Positions 1-6,748 of a DNA stretch of 6,748 nt are shown here, in pieces. The position numbers and the translations under genes are program-made. A model generated the notes under the pieces. It made no database searches and was not told the origin of the DNA. It worked only from the letters and a program-made list of their open reading frames with translations. This DNA comes from Fidelibacterota bacterium (lineage in GTDB: Bacteria > Fidelibacterota > UBA2242): contig JAFGXZ010000263.1 in assembly GCA_016936335.1 (NCBI GenBank), positions 1 through 6,748 of the forward strand, written 5' to 3'. Positions within the stretch are counted from its first letter, which is position 1. Each line of letters opens with the position of its first letter.

Positions 1-627
1 GATGAAGCCTATCCCTGGTTACTGAGCAACTTCGTACCTGTGGGACTGAAAGGTCTGGCGTTTGCCGCACTTATTGCCGCCATTGTTTCTTCATTGAGTT
101 CCATGGTCAATAGCACGGCAACAATTTTTTCCATGGATATTTATAAACAGATTATCAAAAAGGATGCTTCCGAATCCCAGCTAGTGCTCACTGGCCGGAT
201 TGGTAGCGCCGTGGCGTTGATTATCGCGGTACTGGTTGCACCGATGCTCACGTCACTGGAGCAGGCATTTCAATTCATCCAGGAATTTACAGGTTTTATT
301 AGTCCCGGAATTTTCGCAATTTTCATTTTCGGACTTTTCTGGAAAAAAGCAACCGCCAATTCCGCGCTCTGGGCGGCGGCACTGACCATTCCGTTATCTC
401 TTGGAATAAAAGCACTGATACCCGCGTTGCCATTCTTAAACCGCATGGGCATTGTCTTCATCATTCTCAGTATAATTGTGATTGCCATTACCTTGCTGGA
501 ATCCCGGGCGGATGATCCGAAAGCGATAAAAATCGAGAAAGGTCTGTTTCATACCGACACAATTTTTAATGTCGGCTCTATCGGAATTTGCGCTATTCTG
601 GCGGTTTTTTATATTCTTTTTTGGTAG
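1..627 (+). CDS. Sodium/sugar symporter, SSS (SGLT-like) family, 3' part
   Basis: The reading frame is open from the first base, so this is the C-terminal 208 residues of a gene that begins left of the window; the GTG at 40 is not a real start. The protein is an inner-membrane sodium-coupled sugar transporter of the solute:sodium symporter family. The segment from residue 15 (GLKGLAFAALIAAIVSSL) matches the vSGLT helix carrying the Na+ site: A27, S30 and S31 line up with the sodium-binding Ala and Ser pair. It is followed by NSTATIFSMDIYK, a family signature. QEFTG (Q94-G98) aligns with the vSGLT helix whose Gln contacts the sugar. At least four more hydrophobic segments follow (about residues 66-83, 99-113, 121-141 and 148-166), plus a last helix at 189-208 ending in FYILFW. 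Resemblance to vSGLT suggests glucose or galactose as substrate, but the exact sugar is inference. The GH5 gene downstream on the same strand suggests co-transcription. Confidence 0.93.
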   Translation, partial: DEAYPWLLSNFVPVGLKGLAFAALIAAIVSSLSSMVNSTATIFSMDIYKQIIKKDASESQLVLTGRIGSAVALIIAVLVAPMLTSLEQAFQFIQEFTGFISPGIFAIFIFGLFWKKATANSALWAAALTIPLSLGIKALIPALPFLNRMGIVFIILSIIVIAITLLESRADDPKAIKIEKGLFHTDTIFNVGSIGICAILAVFYILFW

Positions 628-692
628 TCAAAGTCTCTTTAATAAATACATTATCCGGCCATATCCGTATGACATTTTATATTTTTTAAATT

Positions 693-696
693 GGAG
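693..696 (+). promoter_or_regulatory. Ribosome binding site of the GH5 lipoprotein gene
   Basis: GGAG lies seven bases before the ATG at 704. It decides the start: the open frame extends back to 569 inside the symporter gene, but only 704 has a Shine-Dalgarno sequence at proper spacing and an immediately following signal peptide. A second ATG at 710 is 13 bases away and less likely. Confidence 0.75.
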
Positions 697-703
697 AAAA
701 TCA

Positions 704-1747
704 ATGCAGATGGTCAAACTAATACTGCCATTAACTATCTTAGCCGTGCTGATGTTTTGTTGTCCCGACACCACAAATGAAAAAGATACACCTGAAACAA
801 ATGACATGGATCCCTTCGAAATTAACAGCCAGATGTATCCCGGCATTAATCTGGGTAATGCTCTGGAAGCACCTGAAGAGGGCGACTGGGGTGTTACTAT
901 TCAGGATGATTATTTTCAGATAATCAAAAACGCCGGCTTCAATCACGTCCGAATTCCCATACGATGGTCAGCCCACGCCGCAATAGACACTCCATACACG
1001 GTCGATGTTCTATTTATGAATCGTGTAAAACATATCATTGACCTTGCACTTATCAATAATTTATACACAGTCATTAATATTCACCATTATGAAGAGATTT
1101 TTCAAAATCCTGCCGGGCATAAAGACCGGTTTTTAGCGCTTTGGCACCAGATAGGCGCCATTTTCCGGGATTATCCTTCAACTCTTGTATTTGAAATTCT
1201 GAACGAACCGCATGATAATTTTACATCAGAGCTCTGGAATCAGTATTTCCCCGAAGCATTGAACATCATCCGGGAAACTAATCCCAAGCGCACTGTCATT
1301 ATTGGAACTGCCGGCTGGGGCGGTATTAACGCGTTGGAACAACTTCAATTACCGGCTGATGATGATAATCTGATTGTGACCATTCATTATTACGAGCCGT
1401 TCACTTTCACTCATCAGGGAGCAGAATGGGTCGCCGGAACCGAGGCTTGGCTGGGAACAACCTGGTCTGCCACGTTGAACCAGGTGACCAATATGAAAAA
1501 TCATTTTGACCAGATCAAAGCCTGGGCCGATGAACACAACCGTCCGATATATCTGGGAGAATTCGGCGCGTACGGCCGGGCAGACATCGAATCCCGACGG
1601 TTGTGGACAGGCCATATCGTCAGCCTGTGCCGGCAGTATAATTTCAGCTGGGCATATTGGGAATTTTGCTCAGGATTTGGTGCATATGACGCTTCGGTAG
1701 GGGAATGGAATCCTCAATTGCTTAGTGCCCTGATTCAGGCACAGTGA
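704..1747 (+). CDS. GH5 endo-beta-glucanase/mannanase (Thermotoga Cel5A-like), putative lipoprotein
   Basis: A 347-residue retaining glycoside hydrolase of family 5. A hydrophobic signal (residues 5-18) ends in Cys19-Cys20, followed by a polar Asp/Thr/Glu linker. This suggests a lipoprotein, although the lipobox (LMFCC) is not canonical. The catalytic domain runs from about 44 to 345: GINLGNALEAPEEGDWG near 47-63, R83 in HVRIPIRW, H127-H128 in NIHHYEE, acid/base E168 in LNEPH, H228-Y230, THQGAEW at 236-242, nucleophile E286 in GEFGAY, and W319 in YWEFCSGFG. The order and spacing match Thermotoga maritima Cel5A as I recall it (subfamily GH5_25), including its substrate contacts N52, E55, Y230, H237, W242 and W319. 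That enzyme acts on both glucans and mannans, so dual activity is possible here. There is no CBM, dockerin or sorting tail. It follows the symporter by 76 bases without an obvious terminator, which suggests one transcript that couples oligosaccharide trimming with uptake. Confidence 0.95.
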   Translation: MQMVKLILPLTILAVLMFCCPDTTNEKDTPETNDMDPFEINSQMYPGINLGNALEAPEEGDWGVTIQDDYFQIIKNAGFNHVRIPIRWSAHAAIDTPYTVDVLFMNRVKHIIDLALINNLYTVINIHHYEEIFQNPAGHKDRFLALWHQIGAIFRDYPSTLVFEILNEPHDNFTSELWNQYFPEALNIIRETNPKRTVIIGTAGWGGINALEQLQLPADDDNLIVTIHYYEPFTFTHQGAEWVAGTEAWLGTTWSATLNQVTNMKNHFDQIKAWADEHNRPIYLGEFGAYGRADIESRRLWTGHIVSLCRQYNFSWAYWEFCSGFGAYDASVGEWNPQLLSALIQAQ

Positions 1748-1748
1748 G

Positions 1749-3743
1749 TTACTTCAGAAACAGCATCGGCCGGATGATTTCTGCCTCTTTATCTATTGTT
1801 AATTTATAAAAATAAACCCCGGTACTGACCTGTCGCTTGCTGGCATTGCTTCCGTTCCACTCCAGCAAATGCCGTCCGGCATTCATTGTTCCGGAGGTCA
1901 ATGTATTGATAAGGTTACCATTTATATCCAAAATAATAACACTGATTTGCCGGGAAGTCGTTAAAATAATCGGGATCAAAGTGTGGTGATTGAACGGATT
2001 TGGATAATTATTACCAAGATATAGGGTTGGGGCAAGCTCTTCAACCAACGCGTTATCAATCGTACTAAAGGTCATTTTCTGAAAATTGAATTCACCCGCT
2101 GTGAATAGGATTTTGATCGTATGATTGCCCTGTGGTAAGCTGACATTTTCCACTTGAATGTCCTGCCAGTTCTGCCAGTCACCGGTACTGGGAATTGCCA
2201 GCGAATTAATTAAAATCCCTCCATCGAGATACATTTGCAAACGGCCATTAGAAGACGGAGACGCAATACGAAAACTGACATTATAATTCCCGGGATAATT
2301 GATTTCGACGGTATAATTCACCCATTCATCAGCGTTTATCCAACCAATGTTATAAGCAATGGAATTTTCACTTTTTTGAATATCCACACCATCATTCCGG
2401 TAAGAATAACCCTGATTCCAGGGCTGATCGATATCCCAGCGGATTTTCTTAAATTCGGTATCGTAATAGGCTACACCGCAGGTGCCAAGATCATAATCTG
2501 CCGCAGCAATGCTTCCAGGAATAATATGTACACTATATGGCTTCGATACCGTGCCAAACTCTGGGTCCGTCAATGCGGCGATGACATCAGGATTGAATAC
2601 ACAACGTTCCAGTTTGAGGTTAGCGGCCATTTCCATTAATGCCGCTTGCGCTGTTTCGGGTGTCGGCCGGTTCCCCTGATTATTCCAGTAATTAATAATC
2701 TGTTGATAACCAGGATTGATGTTGGCTGAGAGCGGACTCGTATTTGTCTCGAATTTTTTATGCGCCCACCAGTTCCAGCCGATATTGTACTGATCCATCA
2801 ATTGAACCGTTTCATAAAACCATGGATTTGAGTTTTCACCGGTCTCACCAAGCCAGAGCGGGGTAATGGTTTGCGTCCGTAAATTGCGGTACTGCTGGAT
2901 AGAACTCAAGTCGGTTTCATTCCAGTACTTATGGAACGCCCATACCAGATTGGAATCGAAACGAGGGCCCAGTCCACTAAAATCTGTGGCGTACCAATTG
3001 CCTTCAATATAGACAGTGTGATTTTTATCCACCTCGCGAATTGCCGTCGTAAGCCGGATAAAAAAGTCCCGCAGAACCGAATTACCATAACCCTCCGGCA
3101 GAACCGGTTCATTCAGCAAATCATATCCGATAATCCATTCCTCTTCCGCATATCGGGTGGCGATTCGCTTCCAGATTTCGACTGTCCGGTCTTGATTGAC
3201 CGATTCCGTCCACAGCCGGGCTTCGCCATCACTGTCGCTGATATTGCCGGCATTTTGCCCTCCCGGTGCACAATGCATATCCAGAATGAGATACAGGCCA
3301 TATTTCTTGCACCAGATCAGCAATGTGTCGATAATTTCAAAACCGTCTTCAATAAAAACACCAGGAGAATCTATCGGCGAGAAGAATTCATAGTGAAACG
3401 GCAGACGGATGGAATTAAAGCCCCATTCTGCAATCAAGGCAATGTCTTCCTCCGCCACATAATTTTGGCGGTATTCCTTAAAAAACGCTTCTGTGGCATC
3501 TTTTCCAATTAAATCTTCAATATTGTTGTGAATTGACGAAGGCGAACCATAACCGGGCGCATGCAACATGTATCCTTCCGGTACCAGCCAGCCGCCCAGA
3601 CCGTAACCTTTCAGAATAATTTTATTTCCGTTCCCGTCAATAATATCAAACCCCAGGGTTTTAAAAAAACCAGCCTGAAGAGTGTTACAGTTCAATAATA
3701 ACACCGGAATGATAAAATAAATGTTACGTAAAAATGTCTTCAT
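1749..3743 (-). CDS. Secreted GH5 glycoside hydrolase with CBM6 and C-terminal sorting tail
   Basis: A 664-residue multidomain secreted enzyme. Residues 1-24 are a signal peptide (basic start MKTFLR, hydrophobic core, likely cut after LQA). The GH5 (clan GH-A) barrel spans about 30-385: R113 in SIRLPFHY, DMHCAPGGQN (155-164), acid/base E212 in LLNEP, H271 in AFHKYW, nucleophile E300 in WLGETG, and W323/W325/W326 in IGWNWWAHKK. A CBM6-like beta-sandwich covers about 405-562, with DGVDI, IGWINADEWVNYTVEI and the aromatic WQNWQ loop. Residues 574-664 are an FlgD/type IX-like sorting tail (NNYPNPFN, then STGVYFYKLTI). The barrel resembles GH5 enzymes acting on beta-glucans, but I cannot fix the subfamily or substrate. 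The start at 3743 overlaps the stop of the upstream gene (ATGA); an in-frame ATG at 3758 would add five residues before the signal peptide and is less likely. The stop lies one base from that of the convergent GH5 gene. Confidence 0.93.
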   Translation of the reverse strand: MKTFLRNIYFIIPVLLLNCNTLQAGFFKTLGFDIIDGNGNKIILKGYGLGGWLVPEGYMLHAPGYGSPSSIHNNIEDLIGKDATEAFFKEYRQNYVAEEDIALIAEWGFNSIRLPFHYEFFSPIDSPGVFIEDGFEIIDTLLIWCKKYGLYLILDMHCAPGGQNAGNISDSDGEARLWTESVNQDRTVEIWKRIATRYAEEEWIIGYDLLNEPVLPEGYGNSVLRDFFIRLTTAIREVDKNHTVYIEGNWYATDFSGLGPRFDSNLVWAFHKYWNETDLSSIQQYRNLRTQTITPLWLGETGENSNPWFYETVQLMDQYNIGWNWWAHKKFETNTSPLSANINPGYQQIINYWNNQGNRPTPETAQAALMEMAANLKLERCVFNPDVIAALTDPEFGTVSKPYSVHIIPGSIAAADYDLGTCGVAYYDTEFKKIRWDIDQPWNQGYSYRNDGVDIQKSENSIAYNIGWINADEWVNYTVEINYPGNYNVSFRIASPSSNGRLQMYLDGGILINSLAIPSTGDWQNWQDIQVENVSLPQGNHTIKILFTAGEFNFQKMTFSTIDNALVEELAPTLYLGNNYPNPFNHHTLIPIILTTSRQISVIILDINGNLINTLTSGTMNAGRHLLEWNGSNASKRQVSTGVYFYKLTIDKEAEIIRPMLFLK
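3740..3743 (-). promoter_or_regulatory. ATGA stop/start overlap, probable translational coupling
   Basis: The TGA of the 981-residue hydrolase (3742-3740) shares four bases with the ATG of the GH5-CBM6 gene (3743-3741). No strong Shine-Dalgarno sequence sits at normal spacing before this ATG, which fits re-initiation by ribosomes finishing the upstream gene. It also supports 3743 over 3758 as the start. Confidence 0.7.
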
Positions 3744-6685
3744 CGCAAAAACAGACATTTTTTGGTAAATTCCTGGTTGTCCCAGGTAAGCCGGATAAAA
3801 TAAACGCCCGAGGCGACCATCTTTTTACTCTCATCCCGGCCTTCCCAGATAAGCCGGTGACTGCCGGAATTCAATCTTTTTTGCACAGAATAAACTTGCC
3901 GTCCCTTTAAATCATAAATTGACAATGTGACCTGTTTTTCTGATGGCAATAAAAATTCAATCGCTGTTTGGGAGTTGAAAGGATTCGGGTAAATCCGATG
4001 CAAACCGAATGTCTGTGGTCCCGGATTCGACTTCACCCTGTTTTCTTGAATCAAATCGCCATATGCTTCGATTCCGAACCAGACAGTGGGTGTTCGGGTC
4101 TGATCCAGCAATATCCTGAAACGGCCATTTTCCTCGGGAAAAACAAGCTGCGGAAGACCCTTTTCGGCACCAATACTATCCAGAGGAAAAACATAAAGTG
4201 AATCGGCGTTGATATTTAATTCAAGATACACAATGACTGGTGCAATTTCCGTCGGCGCATGGCCCCAGTTATTGTGAAATGTGTAGATATCGTCCCAGAT
4301 CATATTCAGATTCTGAATTCGGGTCGACACCGTGATCATGGATTTTCTGGAAATATTCAAAGGACAGTTTTCCAATGATATCCAGGTCAATGTTGCAACA
4401 TTACCGGCGCCAAGTAACTCCAGGTCACCGACGGGATAATTTGTGTAGTCATGCAACCACCCGGTAAGTCCAATGAATTTTGGAGTGTTTACGGTAAATA
4501 AATCATAATTCCAAGTCAGCTCATCGGTGTCCGTAGACAAAGGGAACGCAGGATTGAACTCAATCGGATGTACCCGCTGCACCGCATTAAAATTATCAAT
4601 TCTCAGGGCGTGTTGCAAAGCCAGTTTTTGTGAAACAGGAAAATAACCAGCCCATGAACCGCCGTCGTTTTTAGGTGCCAACAGAATGTCGTCAGGGTTA
4701 TAGGTAATGGTCAGCATTTCATCCGCGGGGCGGATATACCCTTCCCGAAAAGCCCGGGCGCAGGCAGGCAGCAGCGCCATCATCACTGTATTGCGATGAA
4801 TGCTGAAATAGCTGCTGATAAAATCCGTTTCCCAGTCATCTGACGAACTGCCATTGTAATCGAACAACAATAAAGCGTCAATGTCGTGAAAACCGGCGTA
4901 GGCCGCCGCCATTAGTACACCTTCACTTTGAAAACGGTTCGGGAACGGGTGATTGTATTCACTGACCGTAAAGGGTTTGCCTAAAACCGGAATACCGCCA
5001 AATAGTGAACTGATGGTTCCGCCGGATTTACTGGTCAGCATGGATGTATTATTAATTTTCCAGTCTGTGCTTGACCAGGGCGTATTCGGGAATTGCGGGT
5101 GGTCCCAATAGGCGTGATTATCCAGGTAATCCAGCCGGGATTGGGTCACTAAATCCCCGACACCAACATTCCAGTTCGTACCGGTGATTGGAACACGGAC
5201 ACCAAGTTCATCCTTTAGGAATGTGCCCATCTCATCAAAAAAACGATTCTGCAATTCAATATAAAATTGTGAAATATCACGCACCCGTTGATTGGAAAAC
5301 TGCAAACATTCGTTATATCCTATCCGGCGAACAGACTGGTCTTCCAGTGATTCTGAATCTAATATACCCTTAATAATATTATTGCCAAACGACACGTTAT
5401 CAAACCAATATGAACCGGCAAAACCACCCAGATTAAAGGATAGTCGGGTATCGCCAGCACAGGTCCCGGACGCCTGAAAAACGAATTGATATTCCTGCCA
5501 TTCAGTACTCAGTATAAAATTCATTCCGGCATAATAGGTCCAGGGGCTGGAATTTTTCTGAACAGCTAATTCAATTTCCCGGTTATCATCGGCGCGGGCA
5601 ACAAAGGTAATAATATATATAGAATCCATGGATATCGTCAGGTCTGGCTGTTTCCATTGCAGATGCCAGCTTTCATCGCTCGGCTGCAGAACTGTTACAC
5701 GGGCACAGCGCCCGCCTTCCCAGGCATCTCCGACCAAAGTCATCAGCGCATTGGCAGAATTATGCATTTCAAGTTCCCAGTGACCCTCCAGGGGCAAGGT
5801 CTCAAAACCACTATCAGCAATTTGATTGATAAACTGAGAAGTATCCACTTGAGCATTCCAAACCGAACGCAATGTCGCCGTATTTCCATATATATTCAAC
5901 AGGAATTCCGACCAGAGAGTGTCCAGCATTTTTAAGTGGCGAAGGGTCAGTTTGCCGCCATCGTCAAAGGATTTGAGCACATCTTCCCGCCACATACGAT
6001 ACAATGAATTTTCATTGACGATTTCGACCATTGCCATTACCGGATCATGCACCAGAGCCAGTCCGGTATACGGATTGACATGCGTCAACAGCTGCCGGGC
6101 ATATTCTTTTTGGAGTGTTATTAAATCCGGATCAAATAAATTGACGCCTTTTCCAAAATCAAGCAACGAATCAGCATCGACTATCCCGTCAGATACTGTA
6201 ACTGTCCGGGAACAATGCAGATTGATATTGGCGTATATGCCATTCGATTTCAGTGCCTGAATCAAATATTCAAAACGATCCAGTGTCAATGGATTGAGGT
6301 GGCGGGTATCCTGCCCCCATTCAAACAAACTTTGATTACTCCAGGGATTGTCCATGTGATGAAAACGGACAAGATTGATGCCCATTTTTCGCATTCGGCC
6401 GGCAATGAATCCAGCTTTGGATTTTACCGGAAATGCACCATCGGCGGCAAGATTCACTCCCCAAAAACGCACACGCCGGCCTTTTATTCCGAAATGACCG
6501 TCACCAGTGATTGTGACAAATTCATCGGCCTTAATGGGATTGACGGTAAATTGCGGTAGAAATTTTTGGGTTGTCGTATCATCGGCCGGCAAATAAAAGG
6601 AGAAGCCATGCTCAAAATTTTGGCCGTACCCATTTATTAGCCAACAAAATAGTGTAAATAATAAGGGCAGGTATGACTTTTTCAT
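3740..6685 (-). CDS. Large secreted clan GH-A glycoside hydrolase with nested CBM4/9-like domain and sorting tail
   Basis: A 981-residue secreted protein. Residues 1-21 are a signal peptide (MKKSYLPLLFTLFCWL, likely cut near GYG). A catalytic (beta/alpha)8 barrel starts around 45: FWGVNLAADG (74-83), the strand INLVRFHHMD (103-112), and YANINLHCS (151-159). IVNENS supplies the probable acid/base E225. A CBM4/9-like beta-sandwich at about 285-435 (DSGFE, GGRCARV, TEWQEYQFVF, YWFDNVSF) interrupts the barrel. The barrel resumes near 440 with VPITGTNWN (498-506), DNHAYWDHP (522-530; H524), and VSEYNHP with probable nucleophile E576. A beta-rich region follows (about 655-880), probably an accessory sandwich. 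Residues 893-981 are a sorting tail (IYPNPFN, ASGVYFIRLTW). The NE and SE glutamates at strand ends are the clan GH-A pattern, which implies a retaining mechanism on a beta-linked glycan. The exact family and substrate are not recognisable to me. It is second in the apparent GH16-GHA-GH5 operon. The frame stays open upstream to the window edge, but the RBS and signal peptide fix the start at 6685. Confidence 0.85.
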   Translation of the reverse strand: MKKSYLPLLFTLFCWLINGYGQNFEHGFSFYLPADDTTTQKFLPQFTVNPIKADEFVTITGDGHFGIKGRRVRFWGVNLAADGAFPVKSKAGFIAGRMRKMGINLVRFHHMDNPWSNQSLFEWGQDTRHLNPLTLDRFEYLIQALKSNGIYANINLHCSRTVTVSDGIVDADSLLDFGKGVNLFDPDLITLQKEYARQLLTHVNPYTGLALVHDPVMAMVEIVNENSLYRMWREDVLKSFDDGGKLTLRHLKMLDTLWSEFLLNIYGNTATLRSVWNAQVDTSQFINQIADSGFETLPLEGHWELEMHNSANALMTLVGDAWEGGRCARVTVLQPSDESWHLQWKQPDLTISMDSIYIITFVARADDNREIELAVQKNSSPWTYYAGMNFILSTEWQEYQFVFQASGTCAGDTRLSFNLGGFAGSYWFDNVSFGNNIIKGILDSESLEDQSVRRIGYNECLQFSNQRVRDISQFYIELQNRFFDEMGTFLKDELGVRVPITGTNWNVGVGDLVTQSRLDYLDNHAYWDHPQFPNTPWSSTDWKINNTSMLTSKSGGTISSLFGGIPVLGKPFTVSEYNHPFPNRFQSEGVLMAAAYAGFHDIDALLLFDYNGSSSDDWETDFISSYFSIHRNTVMMALLPACARAFREGYIRPADEMLTITYNPDDILLAPKNDGGSWAGYFPVSQKLALQHALRIDNFNAVQRVHPIEFNPAFPLSTDTDELTWNYDLFTVNTPKFIGLTGWLHDYTNYPVGDLELLGAGNVATLTWISLENCPLNISRKSMITVSTRIQNLNMIWDDIYTFHNNWGHAPTEIAPVIVYLELNINADSLYVFPLDSIGAEKGLPQLVFPEENGRFRILLDQTRTPTVWFGIEAYGDLIQENRVKSNPGPQTFGLHRIYPNPFNSQTAIEFLLPSEKQVTLSIYDLKGRQVYSVQKRLNSGSHRLIWEGRDESKKMVASGVYFIRLTWDNQEFTKKCLFLR

Positions 6686-6694
6686 AAGTTCGAG

Positions 6695-6698
6695 CTCC
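6695..6698 (-). promoter_or_regulatory. Ribosome binding site of the 981-residue hydrolase
   Basis: GGAG (minus strand) lies nine bases before the ATG at 6685, within the 23-base gap after the upstream stop codon. Together with the signal peptide that begins at this ATG, it argues against a longer N-terminus. Confidence 0.7.
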
Positions 6699-6708
6699 GG
6701 TTTATCCT

Positions 6709-6747
6709 TTATTTTTCCTTGAACACCCGAACATAATCCACCACCAT
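6709..6747 (-). CDS. 3' end of a probable GH16 beta-glucanase (laminarinase-like)
   Basis: Only the last 12 codons and the TAA stop (6711-6709) are in the window; the gene continues past the right edge. They read MVVDYVRVFKEK. The (M)xVDYVRV(Y/F) string is the last beta-strand of many GH16 laminarinase/lichenase domains, which commonly end MYVDYVRVYQ. If correct, the product hydrolyses beta-1,3- or mixed-linked glucans. The stop follows directly after this strand, so the protein would lack the YPNPFN sorting tail carried by its two downstream neighbours. The 23-base gap to the next start on the same strand suggests an operon. The evidence is one short motif plus genomic context, so another beta-sandwich protein remains possible. 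Confidence 0.6.
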   Translation of the reverse strand: MVVDYVRVFKEK

Positions 6748-6748
6748 A

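Noticed and set aside
569..703. Upstream in-frame extension of the GH5 lipoprotein gene to 569
   Set aside because: It overlaps the symporter's final helix in another frame, and the RBS and signal peptide both place the start at 704.
628..703. Promoter or terminator in the gap between symporter and GH5 genes
   Set aside because: The gap is AT-rich, but no convincing -35/-10 pair, Bacteroidetes-type -7 TAnnTTTG element or stem plus T-tract is visible.
1725..1742. Short hairpin GTGCC...GGCAC at the end of the plus-strand GH5 gene, as a possible bidirectional terminator
   Set aside because: It has a stem of only about five pairs, no T-tract on either side on either strand, and lies within codons; too weak to call.
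2235..3512. Plus-strand open frames of 134 and 193 codons opposite the GH5-CBM6 gene
   Set aside because: They are antisense shadows of a strongly supported gene; the translations show no domain or coherent protein character.
3744..3758. Longer start (ATG at 3758) for the GH5-CBM6 gene
   Set aside because: It would add five residues before a standard MKTFLR signal peptide; the ATGA overlap at 3743 is the more usual arrangement.
6686..6748. N-terminal extension of the 981-residue hydrolase beyond 6685, since its frame is open to the window edge
   Set aside because: The extension is low-complexity and hydrophilic and overlaps the GH16-like 3' end in another frame; the RBS and signal peptide fit 6685.

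Overview
The window looks like part of a carbohydrate-degradation locus from a bacterium of the FCB group (Ignavibacteria, Calditrichaeota, Balneolaeota or a related candidate phylum such as KSB1). The main clue is that two of the secreted enzymes end in a roughly 90-residue tail opening with an (I/N)YPNPFN motif and closing with SGVYF-type strands. This is the FlgD-like / type IX-type sorting tail typical of those lineages. Base composition looks mid-range by eye, and genus cannot be assigned from this sequence alone.

Layout: on the + strand, 1-627 is the 3' part of a vSGLT-like sodium/sugar symporter. It is followed after 76 bases by a GH5 endo-glucanase/mannanase (704-1747) that closely resembles the Thermotoga Cel5A type and carries a probable lipoprotein signal. 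On the - strand, reading from the right edge leftward, there are the last 12 codons of a probable GH16 beta-glucanase (6709-6747), then a 981-residue multidomain clan GH-A glycoside hydrolase (3740-6685), then a 664-residue GH5-CBM6-tail enzyme (1749-3743). The last two overlap by four bases (ATGA), and the first two are 23 bases apart, so these three genes look like one operon. The + and - units converge with a single base between their stop codons.

Proposed joint role (inference): the secreted GH16, GH-A and GH5-CBM6 enzymes cut a beta-glucan (laminarin, mixed-linkage or cellulosic) or a related beta-linked polymer. The membrane-anchored GH5 shortens the oligosaccharides, and the sodium symporter imports released hexose. 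No SusC/SusD pair, regulator, RNA gene, mobile element or CRISPR array is visible. The most unusual item is the 981-residue enzyme, in which a CBM4/9-like beta-sandwich appears to be nested inside the catalytic barrel between its two catalytic glutamates, and whose GH family cannot be named from sequence reading.
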